From NCBI RefSeq assembly GCF_005517195.1, contig NZ_CP040244.1, forward strand, positions 1,382,001 to 1,446,000: a stretch of DNA of 64,000 bases. The letters run 5' to 3'. Shown one piece after another: positions 54,498-62,977 of the stretch. The position numbers and the translations under genes are program-made. The first letter of the stretch is position 1, and each line of letters starts with the position of its first letter. A model generated the notes under the pieces. It was not told the DNA's origin and made no database searches. It saw only the letters and a list, made by a program, of their open reading frames with translations. This DNA comes from Streptomyces vilmorinianum. GTDB lineage: Bacteria; Actinomycetota; Actinomycetes; Streptomycetales; Streptomycetaceae.

Positions 54498-55781
54498 ATG
54501 ACCTCGCTCACGCCCCTCGACAACCTGTCCCCGGTCGCCCGGGCCGCCTACCGCGCCCGCGCCGCCGCCGCCGAAATCGCGCCACTTCCGCGCGCGGCCA
54601 AGGACGACGCCCTGCTGGCGATCGCGGACGCCCTCGAGGTCCGCACGGCCGAGATCGTCGAGGCCAACGCCGAGGACGTCAGCCGCGCCCGCGAGGCCGG
54701 GACCAGCGAGACCGTCATCGACCGGCTCACCCTCACCCCGGAGCGGGTACGCGCCATCGCCGCGGACGTCCGTGACGTGGCCGCGCTGCCCGACCCCGTC
54801 GGCGAGGTCGTCCGCGGCTCGACCCTCCCCAACGGGATCGACCTGCGCCAGGTCCGCGTCCCGCTCGGCGTCGTCGGCATCATCTACGAGGCCCGCCCCA
54901 ACGTGACCGTGGACGCGGCCGCCCTCTGCCTGAAGTCCGGCAACGCCGTCCTGCTGCGTGGCTCGTCCTCCGCGTACGCCTCCAACACCGCCCTGGTGAA
55001 GGTCCTGCGCGACGCCGTCGGAGGCGCCGGCCTGCCCGCCGACGCCATCCAGCTCGTGCCCGGCGAGTCCCGCGAGTCGGTACGGGAGCTGATGCGGGCC
55101 CGCGGCCTGGTCGACGTCCTGATCCCGCGCGGCGGCGCCTCCCTGATCCGTACCGTCGTCGAGGAGTCCACCGTCCCCGTCATCGAGACGGGCACCGGAA
55201 ACTGCCACGTCTACGTGGACGCCCAGGCCGACCTCGACATGGCCGTCGACATCCTGATCAACTCCAAGGCCCAGCGGCCCAGCGTGTGCAACGCCGCCGA
55301 GACCCTCCTGGTCCACCAGGACATCGCGGACGCCTTCCTGCCCCGGGCCCTGGCCGCCCTGGCCGACGCCGGTGTCACCGTCCACGCCGACGAGCGGGTC
55401 CTCGCCCACGCCGAGGGCTCCAAGGCCACCGTCGTCCCCGCGACCCCGGAGGACTGGGAGACCGAGTACCTCTCCTACGACATCGCCGCCGCCGTCGTCG
55501 ACTCCCTCGACAAGGCCGTCGAACACATCCGGCTCTGGTCCTCCGGCCACACAGAGGCCATCGTCACCACCTCGCAGGCCGCCGCCCGCCGCTTCACCCA
55601 GCTGGTCGACTCCACGACGGTCGCCGTCAACGCGTCCACCCGTTTCACCGACGGAGGCCAGTTCGGCTTCGGCGCCGAGATCGGTATCTCGACGCAGAAA
55701 CTGCACGCACGCGGGCCGATGGGCCTGCCGGAGCTGACCTCGACGAAGTACATCGTCACCGGCGACGGTCACACGCGGTAA
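54498..55781 (+). CDS. proA: Gamma-glutamyl phosphate reductase
   Basis: The 427-residue aldehyde-dehydrogenase-fold enzyme performs the NADPH-dependent second step of proline synthesis. Catalytic Cys264 lies in [10 protein letters not shown], and [16 protein letters not shown] forms the cofactor region. ATG 54498 lacks a Shine-Dalgarno but has TACCCT (54486-54491) 6 nt upstream, suggesting a leaderless transcript independent of proB. Confidence 0.97.
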   Translation: MTSLTPLDNLSPVARAAYRARAAAAEIAPLPRAAKDDALLAIADALEVRTAEIVEANAEDVSRAREAGTSETVIDRLTLTPERVRAIAADVRDVAALPDPVGEVVRGSTLPNGIDLRQVRVPLGVVGIIYEARPNVTVDAAALCLKSGNAVLLRGSSSAYASNTALVKVLRDAVGGAGLPADAIQLVPGESRESVRELMRARGLVDVLIPRGGASLIRTVVEESTVPVIETGTGNCHVYVDAQADLDMAVDILINSKAQRPSVCNAAETLLVHQDIADAFLPRALAALADAGVTVHADERVLAHAEGSKATVVPATPEDWETEYLSYDIAAAVVDSLDKAVEHIRLWSSGHTEAIVTTSQAAARRFTQLVDSTTVAVNASTRFTDGGQFGFGAEIGISTQKLHARGPMGLPELTSTKYIVTGDGHTR

Positions 55782-55894
55782 CCCCCGATTCCCCCGTTCG
55801 GCCCCGCTCCCGCGGGGCCCCGGGACCCCGGACGGGCAGGGATAGTTCGCACTCTCCCTGCCCAAAACCACCTTCCACGTCTACTCTGAAAAGC

Positions 55895-56500
55895 GTGCCG
55901 GACGACGTGGGGGGCAAGCCGTTCCCGGACGGCGGGGACCCTGAGAACTCTGTCGACCGCGGAGGCGCCGACGAGGACTTCGCCACCGTGGTGTTCGACG
56001 AGGACTTCGTACGGGCCGCCGAGGTCCATGAGCCGACCGCTGTGGAGCGCCTCCTCGCGGCCGCGCAGGCGCGCGCCGAGGCCGAGGCCGCCCGCGCCAG
56101 GGCCGGCGGAGGCCCCGGCGACGACGAGCTCCACGAGAACGGCTACGACCCCTCCGACCCCTTCGCCGGCCCGTACGGCGAGGAATACGACCCGGACGAC
56201 CCCGACGACGACTCCGGGCCGTACGGACGCCACGGCGGCGCCCTGCGCCCCTACCGGGGCAGCGCCCGCTGGCACCGGCCGGTCGCCTGGGTACTCGCCC
56301 TGGTGATGGGCGTCGGCATGGTCGCCCTCGCCTTCACCGCGGTCTACCGCGGCGCCTCCGCCAACCGCCAGGACCAGGTCCCGGCCCCCGCCACCACCGG
56401 CATCGACAAGCCGCGCGCCGTCCCTCCCGCCGTCACCGCGCCCTCGGCCTCCGCCGAGTTCTCCGCGCCCCCCGTCTCCGCCGTTCCGCGCACTCCCTGA
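55895..56500 (+). CDS. Single-pass membrane protein with VVFDE motif (paralogue 1)
   Basis: The 201-residue protein has an acidic cytoplasmic region with TVVFDEDFVRAAEVHEPTA near residue 30 and an Asp/Gly/Pro-rich linker. One transmembrane helix (about 132-152) is followed by a short Pro/Ala/Ser-rich outer tail. The VVFDExFVRAA motif is shared with the next gene. GTG 55895 has TACTCT (55882-55887) 7 nt upstream and no Shine-Dalgarno. No named family is recognised. Confidence 0.7.
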   Translation: MPDDVGGKPFPDGGDPENSVDRGGADEDFATVVFDEDFVRAAEVHEPTAVERLLAAAQARAEAEAARARAGGGPGDDELHENGYDPSDPFAGPYGEEYDPDDPDDDSGPYGRHGGALRPYRGSARWHRPVAWVLALVMGVGMVALAFTAVYRGASANRQDQVPAPATTGIDKPRAVPPAVTAPSASAEFSAPPVSAVPRTP

Positions 56501-56597
56501 GCCCCCGGGCGGGCGCGAACGCCCGGCGTCGGAAATCTTCGGAACTTGTCGTGTACCTGGGCGTTTACCGGGGCTCCGGCAGACCTACTCTGAAGGT

Positions 56598-57677
56598 ATG
56601 GCAGGGCGTGGCGACCCGCCTGAGGGGCCCGTACCCGACCCCGGCGGTGGTGAGGACGAGTACCGATCCGTCGTCTTCGACGAGTCGTTCGTCCGCGCTG
56701 CCCGGCTCCAGGAGTTCTCCGCCGAGGAGCGGATGGGCGAGCACTCCCAGGCCGTACGCTCCCGCTCCACATGGGAGGCCCGGAGCGGCTCCCGCCAGGC
56801 CTTCATGCTGGTGCTGCTGATCCTCCTCGCCTTCGGAACGGCCATCTACCTCGGCGTCCGCAACCCCTACCAGCCCCCCGTCGACCAGCGGGCCGAACCG
56901 CTGCGGATCACCATGGTCCCCCTCGCCCCGAAGGGCCCGGTGGCGGGTGGCGAGCCCGCCCAGCTGTTCGCCCACAGCCCCGCCGCCGAGTACCGCACCG
57001 GCGCCGCCGGCATCAACCTCCCGTCCGTCGGACGCACCACCCACTTCTCGGAGAGCCAGGTGGTCACGGCCCTCACCATCGCCAAGGACTACCTCGTGGC
57101 CTCCTCCCTGGAGCCCGAGGTGCTGTCGGGCGCGACCGTCCGCCCCGCCCGGCTGCTGCTCGACCCCGACCAGCTGGCGCAGTTCGACCGGAGCGTCGAG
57201 TCCTCGCTCGACGACGGCCGCCACGCGGTGGCCGGCTGGCTGGTGCGGTTCGACCCGGACGAGGTCGCCCTCGCGGACACCACGGTCCGCGTCCAGGGCA
57301 CCCTCCGCTTCGCGGAGACGGGCGCCGACATGCTGGAGGTCACCGCGGACCACACCTTCACCTACGCCCTGCGCCCCGCCGCCTCGGGCGCCGGTCCGGT
57401 GAGCCAGGCCTCCCTCTTCACCGTCCACCGCGAGATGCACTTCCGCTTCGACCGGGAGGACCTGCGGATGCACCGCGCCGAACTGCTGACCAGCACCGTT
57501 CAGGCCGGTCCGCAGGCCTGCGCCGCCGACACCGACGGGGCCCTGCGTCCGCTCCTGGCGGGCGAGCGGGCCTCCGCCGCCGGCGGTCCGGCGGTCACCG
57601 ACCCGTATGCCACGGGCCGGCCCGCCGTCTCCTCGCTCTGTGGAACCCTCTCCCCGAGCGCTCAGCCCTCGCTCTGA
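56598..57677 (+). CDS. Single-pass membrane protein with VVFDE motif (paralogue 2)
   Basis: The 359-residue protein has a short cytoplasmic region with SVVFDESFVRAARLQEFSAEERM, a transmembrane helix (about 73-93) and an extracytoplasmic domain of about 260 residues with paired Cys near the end (PQACAADT, SSLCGTL). The outer domain begins LRITMVPLAPKGP and has no recognised family. ATG 56598 sits 6 nt after TACTCT, the same CTACTCTGAA element as before paralogue 1. Its stop overlaps the convergent protease gene by 16 bp. Confidence 0.78.
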   Translation: MAGRGDPPEGPVPDPGGGEDEYRSVVFDESFVRAARLQEFSAEERMGEHSQAVRSRSTWEARSGSRQAFMLVLLILLAFGTAIYLGVRNPYQPPVDQRAEPLRITMVPLAPKGPVAGGEPAQLFAHSPAAEYRTGAAGINLPSVGRTTHFSESQVVTALTIAKDYLVASSLEPEVLSGATVRPARLLLDPDQLAQFDRSVESSLDDGRHAVAGWLVRFDPDEVALADTTVRVQGTLRFAETGADMLEVTADHTFTYALRPAASGAGPVSQASLFTVHREMHFRFDREDLRMHRAELLTSTVQAGPQACAADTDGALRPLLAGERASAAGGPAVTDPYATGRPAVSSLCGTLSPSAQPSL

Positions 57678-58822
57678 CCGAAGCCGCTGCCGCTCTCGGC
57701 GCTGCCGGCGCTGCCGCTCCCGCCGCCCGTGGTGCCGCCGTCGCTCCGTGAGGCCCCGCCGCCGAACCGGCTGCGCAGCTTCCCGCCGAGGTCGCCAGCA
57801 AGGTCGCCCGCGCCACCGGCTATGTCGCCGACCAGCTTCATCAGCGGATCCTTGCTCGTGCGCACCGATTCGGCGTAATGCCCGGCGGATTCCCTGAAGG
57901 AGTCGGTCACCGAGGTGTCCTTGTCCTCCGAGCGCCGCGGGTAGTGCCCGTCCATGATCCGCTGGTAGTCGCGGGTCTCGGACCACTTCTTCAGCTCGGC
58001 CGCCCGGACGGTGGTGAACGGGTGCGTGCGCGGGAGCATGTTGAGGATCTTCAGGACGGAGTCGCGCAGGTCGCCGCCCTTCTCGTACTCGTCGGCCTGG
58101 GCGAGGAACGCGTCCACGTTCATCTCGTGCAGATGGTTGCCGCCGGCCAGCTTCATCAGGCCGCGCATCGAGGCCTGGAGATCCTGGCCGACCAGGAGAC
58201 CGGCCCGGTCCGCGGACAGCTCGGACTTGCGGAACCACTCCCGCAGCGCCGTCACGATCGTCATGATCGCGACATTGCCCAGCGGGATCCAGGCGACCTT
58301 GAGCGCCAGGTTGGTGAGGAACAGCAGGATCGTGCGGTAGACGGAATGACCGGAGAGCGCGTGGCCGACCTCATGGCCGACGACCGCCCGCATCTCCTCC
58401 TCGTCGAGCAGCTCCACGAGGCCCGTGGTGACCACGATGATCGGCTCGTCCAGGCCGATGCACATCGCGTTGGGCTTCGGGTCCTGCGTGACGTACATCG
58501 GCGGGACCTTCTCCAGGTCCAGGATGTAACACGCGTCCCTCAGCATGTCGTTGAGGTGGATGAACTGGGCGTCGCTCACCCGCACGGAGTCGGAGAGGAA
58601 GAGCAGTCGCAGGCTGCGCTCGGGCAGCAGTCCGCTGAGTGCCTTGAAGACCGTGTCGAAGCCGGTGAGCTTGCGCAGGGCGACGAGCGCCGAGCGGTCC
58701 GCGGGATGCTCGTAGGCCCGTGAGGAGATGCCCGGGAAACGCTTGCGCCGCCTGCTCGGCACGTTCCCCTCGTGATGGTCGGCGCTGCCGCCGTTGTCGG
58801 CGTTGTCGGTCTTCTTGGTCAT
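57662..58822 (-). CDS. M48-family metallopeptidase
   Basis: The 386-residue zinc protease has HEVGH at 150-154 and a third ligand Glu in the SELSADRAGL segment (about residue 199). A hydrophobic region (161-190) follows the HEXXH, as in membrane-associated M48B/HtpX relatives. The C-terminal 60 residues are Gly/Ser-rich. It may act in membrane protein quality control; the substrate is unknown. ATG 58822 follows CAGGGGGC. It is convergent with paralogue 2, sharing 16 bp. Confidence 0.87.
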   Translation of the reverse strand: MTKKTDNADNGGSADHHEGNVPSRRRKRFPGISSRAYEHPADRSALVALRKLTGFDTVFKALSGLLPERSLRLLFLSDSVRVSDAQFIHLNDMLRDACYILDLEKVPPMYVTQDPKPNAMCIGLDEPIIVVTTGLVELLDEEEMRAVVGHEVGHALSGHSVYRTILLFLTNLALKVAWIPLGNVAIMTIVTALREWFRKSELSADRAGLLVGQDLQASMRGLMKLAGGNHLHEMNVDAFLAQADEYEKGGDLRDSVLKILNMLPRTHPFTTVRAAELKKWSETRDYQRIMDGHYPRRSEDKDTSVTDSFRESAGHYAESVRTSKDPLMKLVGDIAGGAGDLAGDLGGKLRSRFGGGASRSDGGTTGGGSGSAGSAESGSGFGQSEG

Positions 58823-59034
58823 GGATGCCCCCTGTTCGTACGAGACCTGCTCGTCCCCCTGACGAATCCCAGCCTAGGCGCTGGGGCTACGGAGCGACGG
58901 AGCCTGTGGATATCTCGGGCACTGTGGACAACAACGACGACAACGACTGAGTCGGCGTGAGCGTGCCCGGAAGCCCCGCATACGATGTGCGCGAAGTCTC
59001 CGCTCCCACCCCCGATCGATAGGTCCTGTTGAAG

Positions 59035-59196
59035 ATGAGCCTCCACAGCACCGCCGCCAACCTGGTCACGCTCGCCGAGGGCGCCGAGCACGGCGGCAAC
59101 CACGACAGCCTCAGCCCTTACCTCACTGGTTTCGGCGCGCTCGGTGCGCTGCTTCTGCTGCTGTGGATCACCACCCGTTTCAACCGCGACCGCTGA
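59035..59196 (+). CDS. Small single-pass membrane protein upstream of nadD
   Basis: The 53-residue protein begins [20 protein letters not shown], has one hydrophobic helix (about 30-47: [18 protein letters not shown]) and ends FNRDR. ATG 59035 is preceded by a weak GAAG; in-frame TTG 59029 is an alternative. Codon use is typical of the genome. It resembles a small conserved protein that I recall before nadD in streptomycetes; the function is unknown. Confidence 0.65.
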   Translation: MSLHSTAANLVTLAEGAEHGGNHDSLSPYLTGFGALGALLLLLWITTRFNRDR

Positions 59197-59248
59197 GCCG
59201 GCGACCGCAGAACGGGTGCCCGCTGCCGTGCCAGTAGGCTCTGCACGC

Positions 59249-59869
59249 ATGGGAGAGCAGGAAATGCCTACTGGCGGGCGCGGCAAGCGCCGACTCGGCG
59301 TGATGGGCGGAACGTTCGACCCGATCCACCACGGGCACCTGGTGGCCGCCAGTGAGGTGGCCGCCCTGTTCCACCTCGACGAGGTGGTGTTCGTGCCGAC
59401 CGGGCAGCCGTGGCAGAAGAGCCACAAGGCCGTCTCGGCCGCCGAGGACCGCTATCTGATGACGGTCATCGCCACGGCGTCCAACCCGCAGTTCTCGGTC
59501 AGTCGTATCGACATCGACCGCGGCGGACCGACCTACACCATCGACACCCTGCGGGACCTGCGCTCCCTCAACAGCGACTCGGACCTCTTCTTCATCACCG
59601 GGGCCGACGCGCTGTCGCAGATCCTCACGTGGCGCGACGCGGAGGAGCTCTTCTCCCTCGCCCACTTCATCGGCGTCACCCGCCCGGGCCACGACCTCAC
59701 GGACGACGGACTTCCCAAGGGCGGGGTCTCGCTCGTCGAGGTTCCCGCGCTCGCGATCTCCTCCACCGACTGCCGGGCGAGGGTCGCGCAGGGCGACCCG
59801 GTCTGGTATTTGGTCCCGGACGGTGTGGTGCGCTACATCGACAAGCGCCAGTTGTACCGCGGCGAGTGA
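59249..59869 (+). CDS. nadD: Nicotinate-nucleotide adenylyltransferase
   Basis: The 206-residue nucleotidyltransferase makes deamido-NAD from nicotinate mononucleotide and [13 protein letters not shown] is at residues 21-30 and the [10 protein letters not shown] segment lies near the C-terminus. ATG 59249 lies 8 nt after TAGGCT (59235-59240) and may be leaderless; ATG 59264, with GGGAGAG 6 bp upstream, is an equally plausible start five codons later. The LCP gene follows after 19 bp. Confidence 0.95.
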   Translation: MGEQEMPTGGRGKRRLGVMGGTFDPIHHGHLVAASEVAALFHLDEVVFVPTGQPWQKSHKAVSAAEDRYLMTVIATASNPQFSVSRIDIDRGGPTYTIDTLRDLRSLNSDSDLFFITGADALSQILTWRDAEELFSLAHFIGVTRPGHDLTDDGLPKGGVSLVEVPALAISSTDCRARVAQGDPVWYLVPDGVVRYIDKRQLYRGE

Positions 59870-59888
59870 GCCTCGGAGAGGGGCACCG

Positions 59889-61604
59889 GTGAACGATCAG
59901 AACCCGTACGACCCGTACTACCCGCAGCCGCAGATCATCGGCTACGACGAGTACGGGCAGCCGGTGTACCAGCAGGTCCCACCGCAGGCACAGCAGCAGT
60001 ACGACCCGTATGCCCAGCCGCACCAGCAGCAGTCGCAGCCGCACCAGCAGCGGCCTCAGCAGCCTCAGCAGCAGGGATACGGCTACGACGCCTACGGGCG
60101 GCCCATCCAGCCCCAGGCGCCGCAGCAACCCCAGGCACCCCAGCAGCCGCAGTACGACCCGTACGGGCAGCAGCAGGGGTACGACCCCTACGCCTCGTAC
60201 GACACCGGGCAGCAGTGGGCCGTCCAGGGCGAACCCGGACGCGCGGCCGCGCCCGCTCCGGCCACCCCCGCCGCCCCGGTGGCCGCCCCCGCCGGCGTGC
60301 CCGGCCCGCGCCCCGCACCGGACGGCGGCGGCGACGGCCGGGACTACCGCACCGAGCAGTTCTCGTTCATCGAGGAGCCCGACGAGGACTCCGAGGACGT
60401 CATCGACTGGCTGAAGTTCACCGAGAGCCGCTCCGAGCGGCGCGAGGAGGCCAGGCGCCGCGGCCGCAACCGGGTCGTCGCCCTGGTCGTGGCCGTCGTC
60501 CTCGCCGCCGTCGGCGGTGTCGGCTACCTCTGGTACGCGGGCAAGCTCCCCGGGATCTCCGGCGAGGAGCAGAAGCAGAACACCGCGACCGGCCCGCAGA
60601 AGCGGGACACCATCGTCGTCCATCTCCACGACCTCAAGGGCGGCGGCACCTCCACCGCCCTGCTGGTGGACAACGCCACGACCAAGCAGGGCAGCACCGT
60701 CCTGCTCCCCAACGCGCTCTCCGTCGCCAACGACGAGGGCTCCGCCACCACACTCGCGAAGTCCGTCGAGGACGACGGCTCCAGCGGCACCCGCGAGGCG
60801 ATCGGCAACCTCCTCGGCACGAAGATCACCGGCACCTGGCGGCTCGACACCCCGTACCTGGAGAACCTGGTCGAGCTCGTCGGCAACATCGACCTCACCA
60901 CCGACACCGCCGTGCCCAGCGACAAGAAGGGCGAGGAGCCACTCGTCACCAAGGGCGAGAACCAGACGCTCGACGGCCGCGCCGCCGTCGCGTACGCCAC
61001 CTACCGCGGGCCCGGCGAGGCCGAGGCCAAGCAGCTCCAGCGCTTCGGCCAGGTCATGTACGGGGTGCTGCGGAAGATGTCCGACGACCCCAAGGCCGCC
61101 ACGATCACCGTCGAGAGGCTCGTCCAGATTCTCGACCCCTCCCTGCCGGAGAAGGATCTCGGCGCCTCGCTCGCCAAGCTGGCCGAGCACGCCAAGGTGG
61201 GGGACTACAAGACGGCGCTCCTCCCGGTGGAGCAGGACGGCTCGCTGAACGAGGGCGCGGCCGACAGTGTGGTCAAGGACATCCTCGGCGGCAAGGTCAG
61301 CGCCCCCGAGCAGGGTGGCGCGGTCCGCGTCTCACTGCGCGACGCCACCGGCAAGGACGCCACCGAGGCCGCCAGAGTCGTCCTGATCAACGGAGGCTTC
61401 TCCTTCGTGGGCGGCGCCAAGGCGCAGACCGAGGCGACATCGCAGGTTCTCTACGGTGACGACGCCCAGAAGGCGACCGCGAGTGAGGTGGCCAAGACCC
61501 TGGGCCTGCCGGACAGCGCGGTCAAGAAGGGCAAGGCCGCCGGAAACGCCGACGTCACGGTCGTCCTGGGCGAGGATTACAAGATCCCCGGGGGCAAGCA
61601 GTGA
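59889..61604 (+). CDS. LCP/LytR-like membrane protein with divergent catalytic site and LytR_C domain
   Basis: The 571-residue protein has a Gln/Pro/Tyr-rich cytoplasmic tail (1-130), a transmembrane helix near 195-215, an LCP-like domain (about 235-420) and a C-terminal LytR_C domain (about 470-570). LCP enzymes attach teichoic-acid-type polymers to peptidoglycan. RDTIVVHL fits the first LCP block, but the SIPRDT block reads LLPNALSV, and the final RxR/DxxR block reads ATYRGPGEAEAKQLQRF, so expected Arg and Asp residues are missing. It may be inactive or use altered chemistry. GTG 59889 follows GGAGAGG. Confidence 0.83.
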   Translation: MNDQNPYDPYYPQPQIIGYDEYGQPVYQQVPPQAQQQYDPYAQPHQQQSQPHQQRPQQPQQQGYGYDAYGRPIQPQAPQQPQAPQQPQYDPYGQQQGYDPYASYDTGQQWAVQGEPGRAAAPAPATPAAPVAAPAGVPGPRPAPDGGGDGRDYRTEQFSFIEEPDEDSEDVIDWLKFTESRSERREEARRRGRNRVVALVVAVVLAAVGGVGYLWYAGKLPGISGEEQKQNTATGPQKRDTIVVHLHDLKGGGTSTALLVDNATTKQGSTVLLPNALSVANDEGSATTLAKSVEDDGSSGTREAIGNLLGTKITGTWRLDTPYLENLVELVGNIDLTTDTAVPSDKKGEEPLVTKGENQTLDGRAAVAYATYRGPGEAEAKQLQRFGQVMYGVLRKMSDDPKAATITVERLVQILDPSLPEKDLGASLAKLAEHAKVGDYKTALLPVEQDGSLNEGAADSVVKDILGGKVSAPEQGGAVRVSLRDATGKDATEAARVVLINGGFSFVGGAKAQTEATSQVLYGDDAQKATASEVAKTLGLPDSAVKKGKAAGNADVTVVLGEDYKIPGGKQ

Positions 61605-61684
61605 CCTGCTCGTAATGGTTTGCGGGGCGGTCGGCGGTACGTGAGACCCTTGATGTGTCTCTGACCGCCGACGAAAGCCTGCTT

Positions 61685-62122
61685 GTGACCGCCACGGATC
61701 GTTCCATCGAGCTCGTCAACGCCGCCGCCCAGGCGGCGGCCGACCGGCTCGCGCACGACATCATCGCGTACGACGTCAGCGATGTGCTGTCGATCACCGA
61801 CGCCTTCCTGCTCGCCTCCGCACCCAACGACCGCCAGGTCAAGTCGATCGTCGACGAGATCGAGGAGCGGCTCAACAAGGAGCTCGGCGCCAAGCCGGTG
61901 CGCCGCGAGGGCGACCGCGACGCCCGCTGGATCCTCCTGGACTACGTCGACATCGTCGTCCACGTCCAGCACAGCGAGGAGCGGGTCTTCTACGCCCTGG
62001 AACGGCTGTGGAAGGACTGCCCCGAGCTGTCTCTGCCCGAGGACGCCCTGAAGACCCGCGGCAAGGCCGCCGAGCACGCGGCGCTGACCGGCGCCGACGG
62101 GACGGACGGTGAGCTGAGCTGA
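61685..62122 (+). CDS. rsfS: Ribosomal silencing factor RsfS
   Basis: The protein is about 145 residues, beginning TATDRSIELVNAAAQAAADRLAHD, the usual start of streptomycete RsfS. It binds L14 on the 50S subunit and blocks subunit joining. Core motifs DVSDVLSITDAFLLAS, RWILLDYVDIVVHV and ERVFYALERLW are intact. GTG 61685 is preferred on family length; in-frame GTG 61655 would add ten residues. The stop overlaps the CTG start of the next gene by 4 bp. Confidence 0.93.
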   Translation: MTATDRSIELVNAAAQAAADRLAHDIIAYDVSDVLSITDAFLLASAPNDRQVKSIVDEIEERLNKELGAKPVRREGDRDARWILLDYVDIVVHVQHSEERVFYALERLWKDCPELSLPEDALKTRGKAAEHAALTGADGTDGELS

Positions 62123-62772
62123 GCGCCACCAAGGGCGGCAGCGGCCGCCGTATCGTCCTGTGGCGTCATGGCCAGACCTCCTGGAACCTGGAGCGCCGCT
62201 TCCAGGGCTCCACGGACATCGAGCTGACAGAGACCGGCGTCGCCCAGGCGCGCCGGTCCGCCCGGCTGCTCGCCTCGCTCAAGCCGGACGCGATCGTCGC
62301 CTCCGACCTGAAGCGTGCGGCGGCCACCGCCGCCGAGCTGGCCGCGATCACCGGCCACCCCGTCGCGCACGACTCCGCCCTGCGCGAGACGTACGCGGGG
62401 GAGTGGCAGGGGCTGACCCACGACGAGATCGTGGCGCGGTACGGCGAGCAGTACGCCGCCTGGAAGCGCGGCGAGCCCGTGCGCCGGGGCGGCGGCGAAC
62501 TGGAGACCGAGGTCGCCGACCGGGCCGCCCCGGTGGTCCTGGACCACGCCGACAAGCTGCCCGAGGACGGCACGCTCGTCGTGGTCAGCCACGGCGGCAC
62601 GATCCGCACCACCATCGGCCGGCTGCTCGGCCTGGAGGCGCACCACTGGGAGGGCCTCGGCGGGCTCTCCAACTGCTGCTGGTCCGTCCTCGGCGAGGGC
62701 GCCCGGGGCTGGCGACTCCTCGAGCACAACGCCGGCACGCTGCCCGAGCCGGTCCTCGGAGACGACGACTGA
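62119..62772 (+). CDS. Histidine phosphatase family protein (phosphoglycerate-mutase-like), probable CTG start
   Basis: The protein is 217 residues from CTG 62119. The catalytic RHG (Arg16-His17-Gly) lies in LWRHGQTSWN, and the second His is in VVVSHGGTI. The frame has an upstream stop at 62110 and no ATG, GTG or TTG until 62431, which would delete the catalytic His. CTG 62119 overlaps the rsfS stop (CTGA) and has GGTGAG 5 bp upstream. It may act on a phosphosugar or nucleotide; the substrate is unknown. Confidence 0.88.
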   Translation: MSATKGGSGRRIVLWRHGQTSWNLERRFQGSTDIELTETGVAQARRSARLLASLKPDAIVASDLKRAAATAAELAAITGHPVAHDSALRETYAGEWQGLTHDEIVARYGEQYAAWKRGEPVRRGGGELETEVADRAAPVVLDHADKLPEDGTLVVVSHGGTIRTTIGRLLGLEAHHWEGLGGLSNCCWSVLGEGARGWRLLEHNAGTLPEPVLGDDD

Positions 62773-62791
62773 GCCGCTGTCGGACCCGGAT

Positions 62792-62821
62792 TTCACTTTC
62801 CGGCAGGTCACAGGCTAAAGT
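62792..62821 (+). promoter_or_regulatory. Putative tRNA-Ala promoter
   Basis: TTCACT (62792-62797) and TAAAGT (62816-62821) are spaced 18 bp, 37 bp before the tRNA. Confidence 0.4.
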
Positions 62822-62857
62822 TCTTCTTGTTCGCAGCGCGGAGCGCGAAGAACACGA

Positions 62858-62930
62858 GGGGCTATAGCTCAGTTGGTAGAGCGCCTGCATGGCATGCAGG
62901 AGGTCAGGAGTTCAATTCTCCTTAGCTCCA
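62858..62930 (+). tRNA. tRNA-Ala (GGC anticodon)
   Basis: This 73-nt cloverleaf has acceptor GGGGCTA/TAGCTCC (one G-U), D-arm GCTCAGTTGGTAGAGC, anticodon stem CCTGC/GCAGG with loop ATGGCAT (anticodon GGC) and T-loop GTTCAATTC. CCA is not encoded, unlike the Gly and Pro tRNAs in this window. Confidence 0.95.
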
Positions 62931-62937
62931 CAGTCAC

Positions 62938-62969
62938 CGAATCCCGTCCCCACCAGGGGGCGGGATTCG
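62938..62969. terminator. Terminator after tRNA-Ala
   Basis: CGAATCCCGTCCCC (62938-62951) pairs with GGGGGCGGGATTCG (62956-62969) with one T-G pair and an ACCA loop. It also lies just beyond the end of the convergent regulator gene. Confidence 0.85.
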
Positions 62970-62977
62970 TCGTTTCG

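Noticed and set aside
59900..60220. CAG-rich repeats as a regulatory repeat
   Set aside because: They encode the Gln/Pro/Tyr cytoplasmic tail of the LCP-like protein and follow its reading frame.
62431..62772. Histidine phosphatase as a truncated pseudogene
   Set aside because: The frame is open through the catalytic RHG motif up to a CTG with Shine-Dalgarno, so a noncanonical start explains it without a frameshift.
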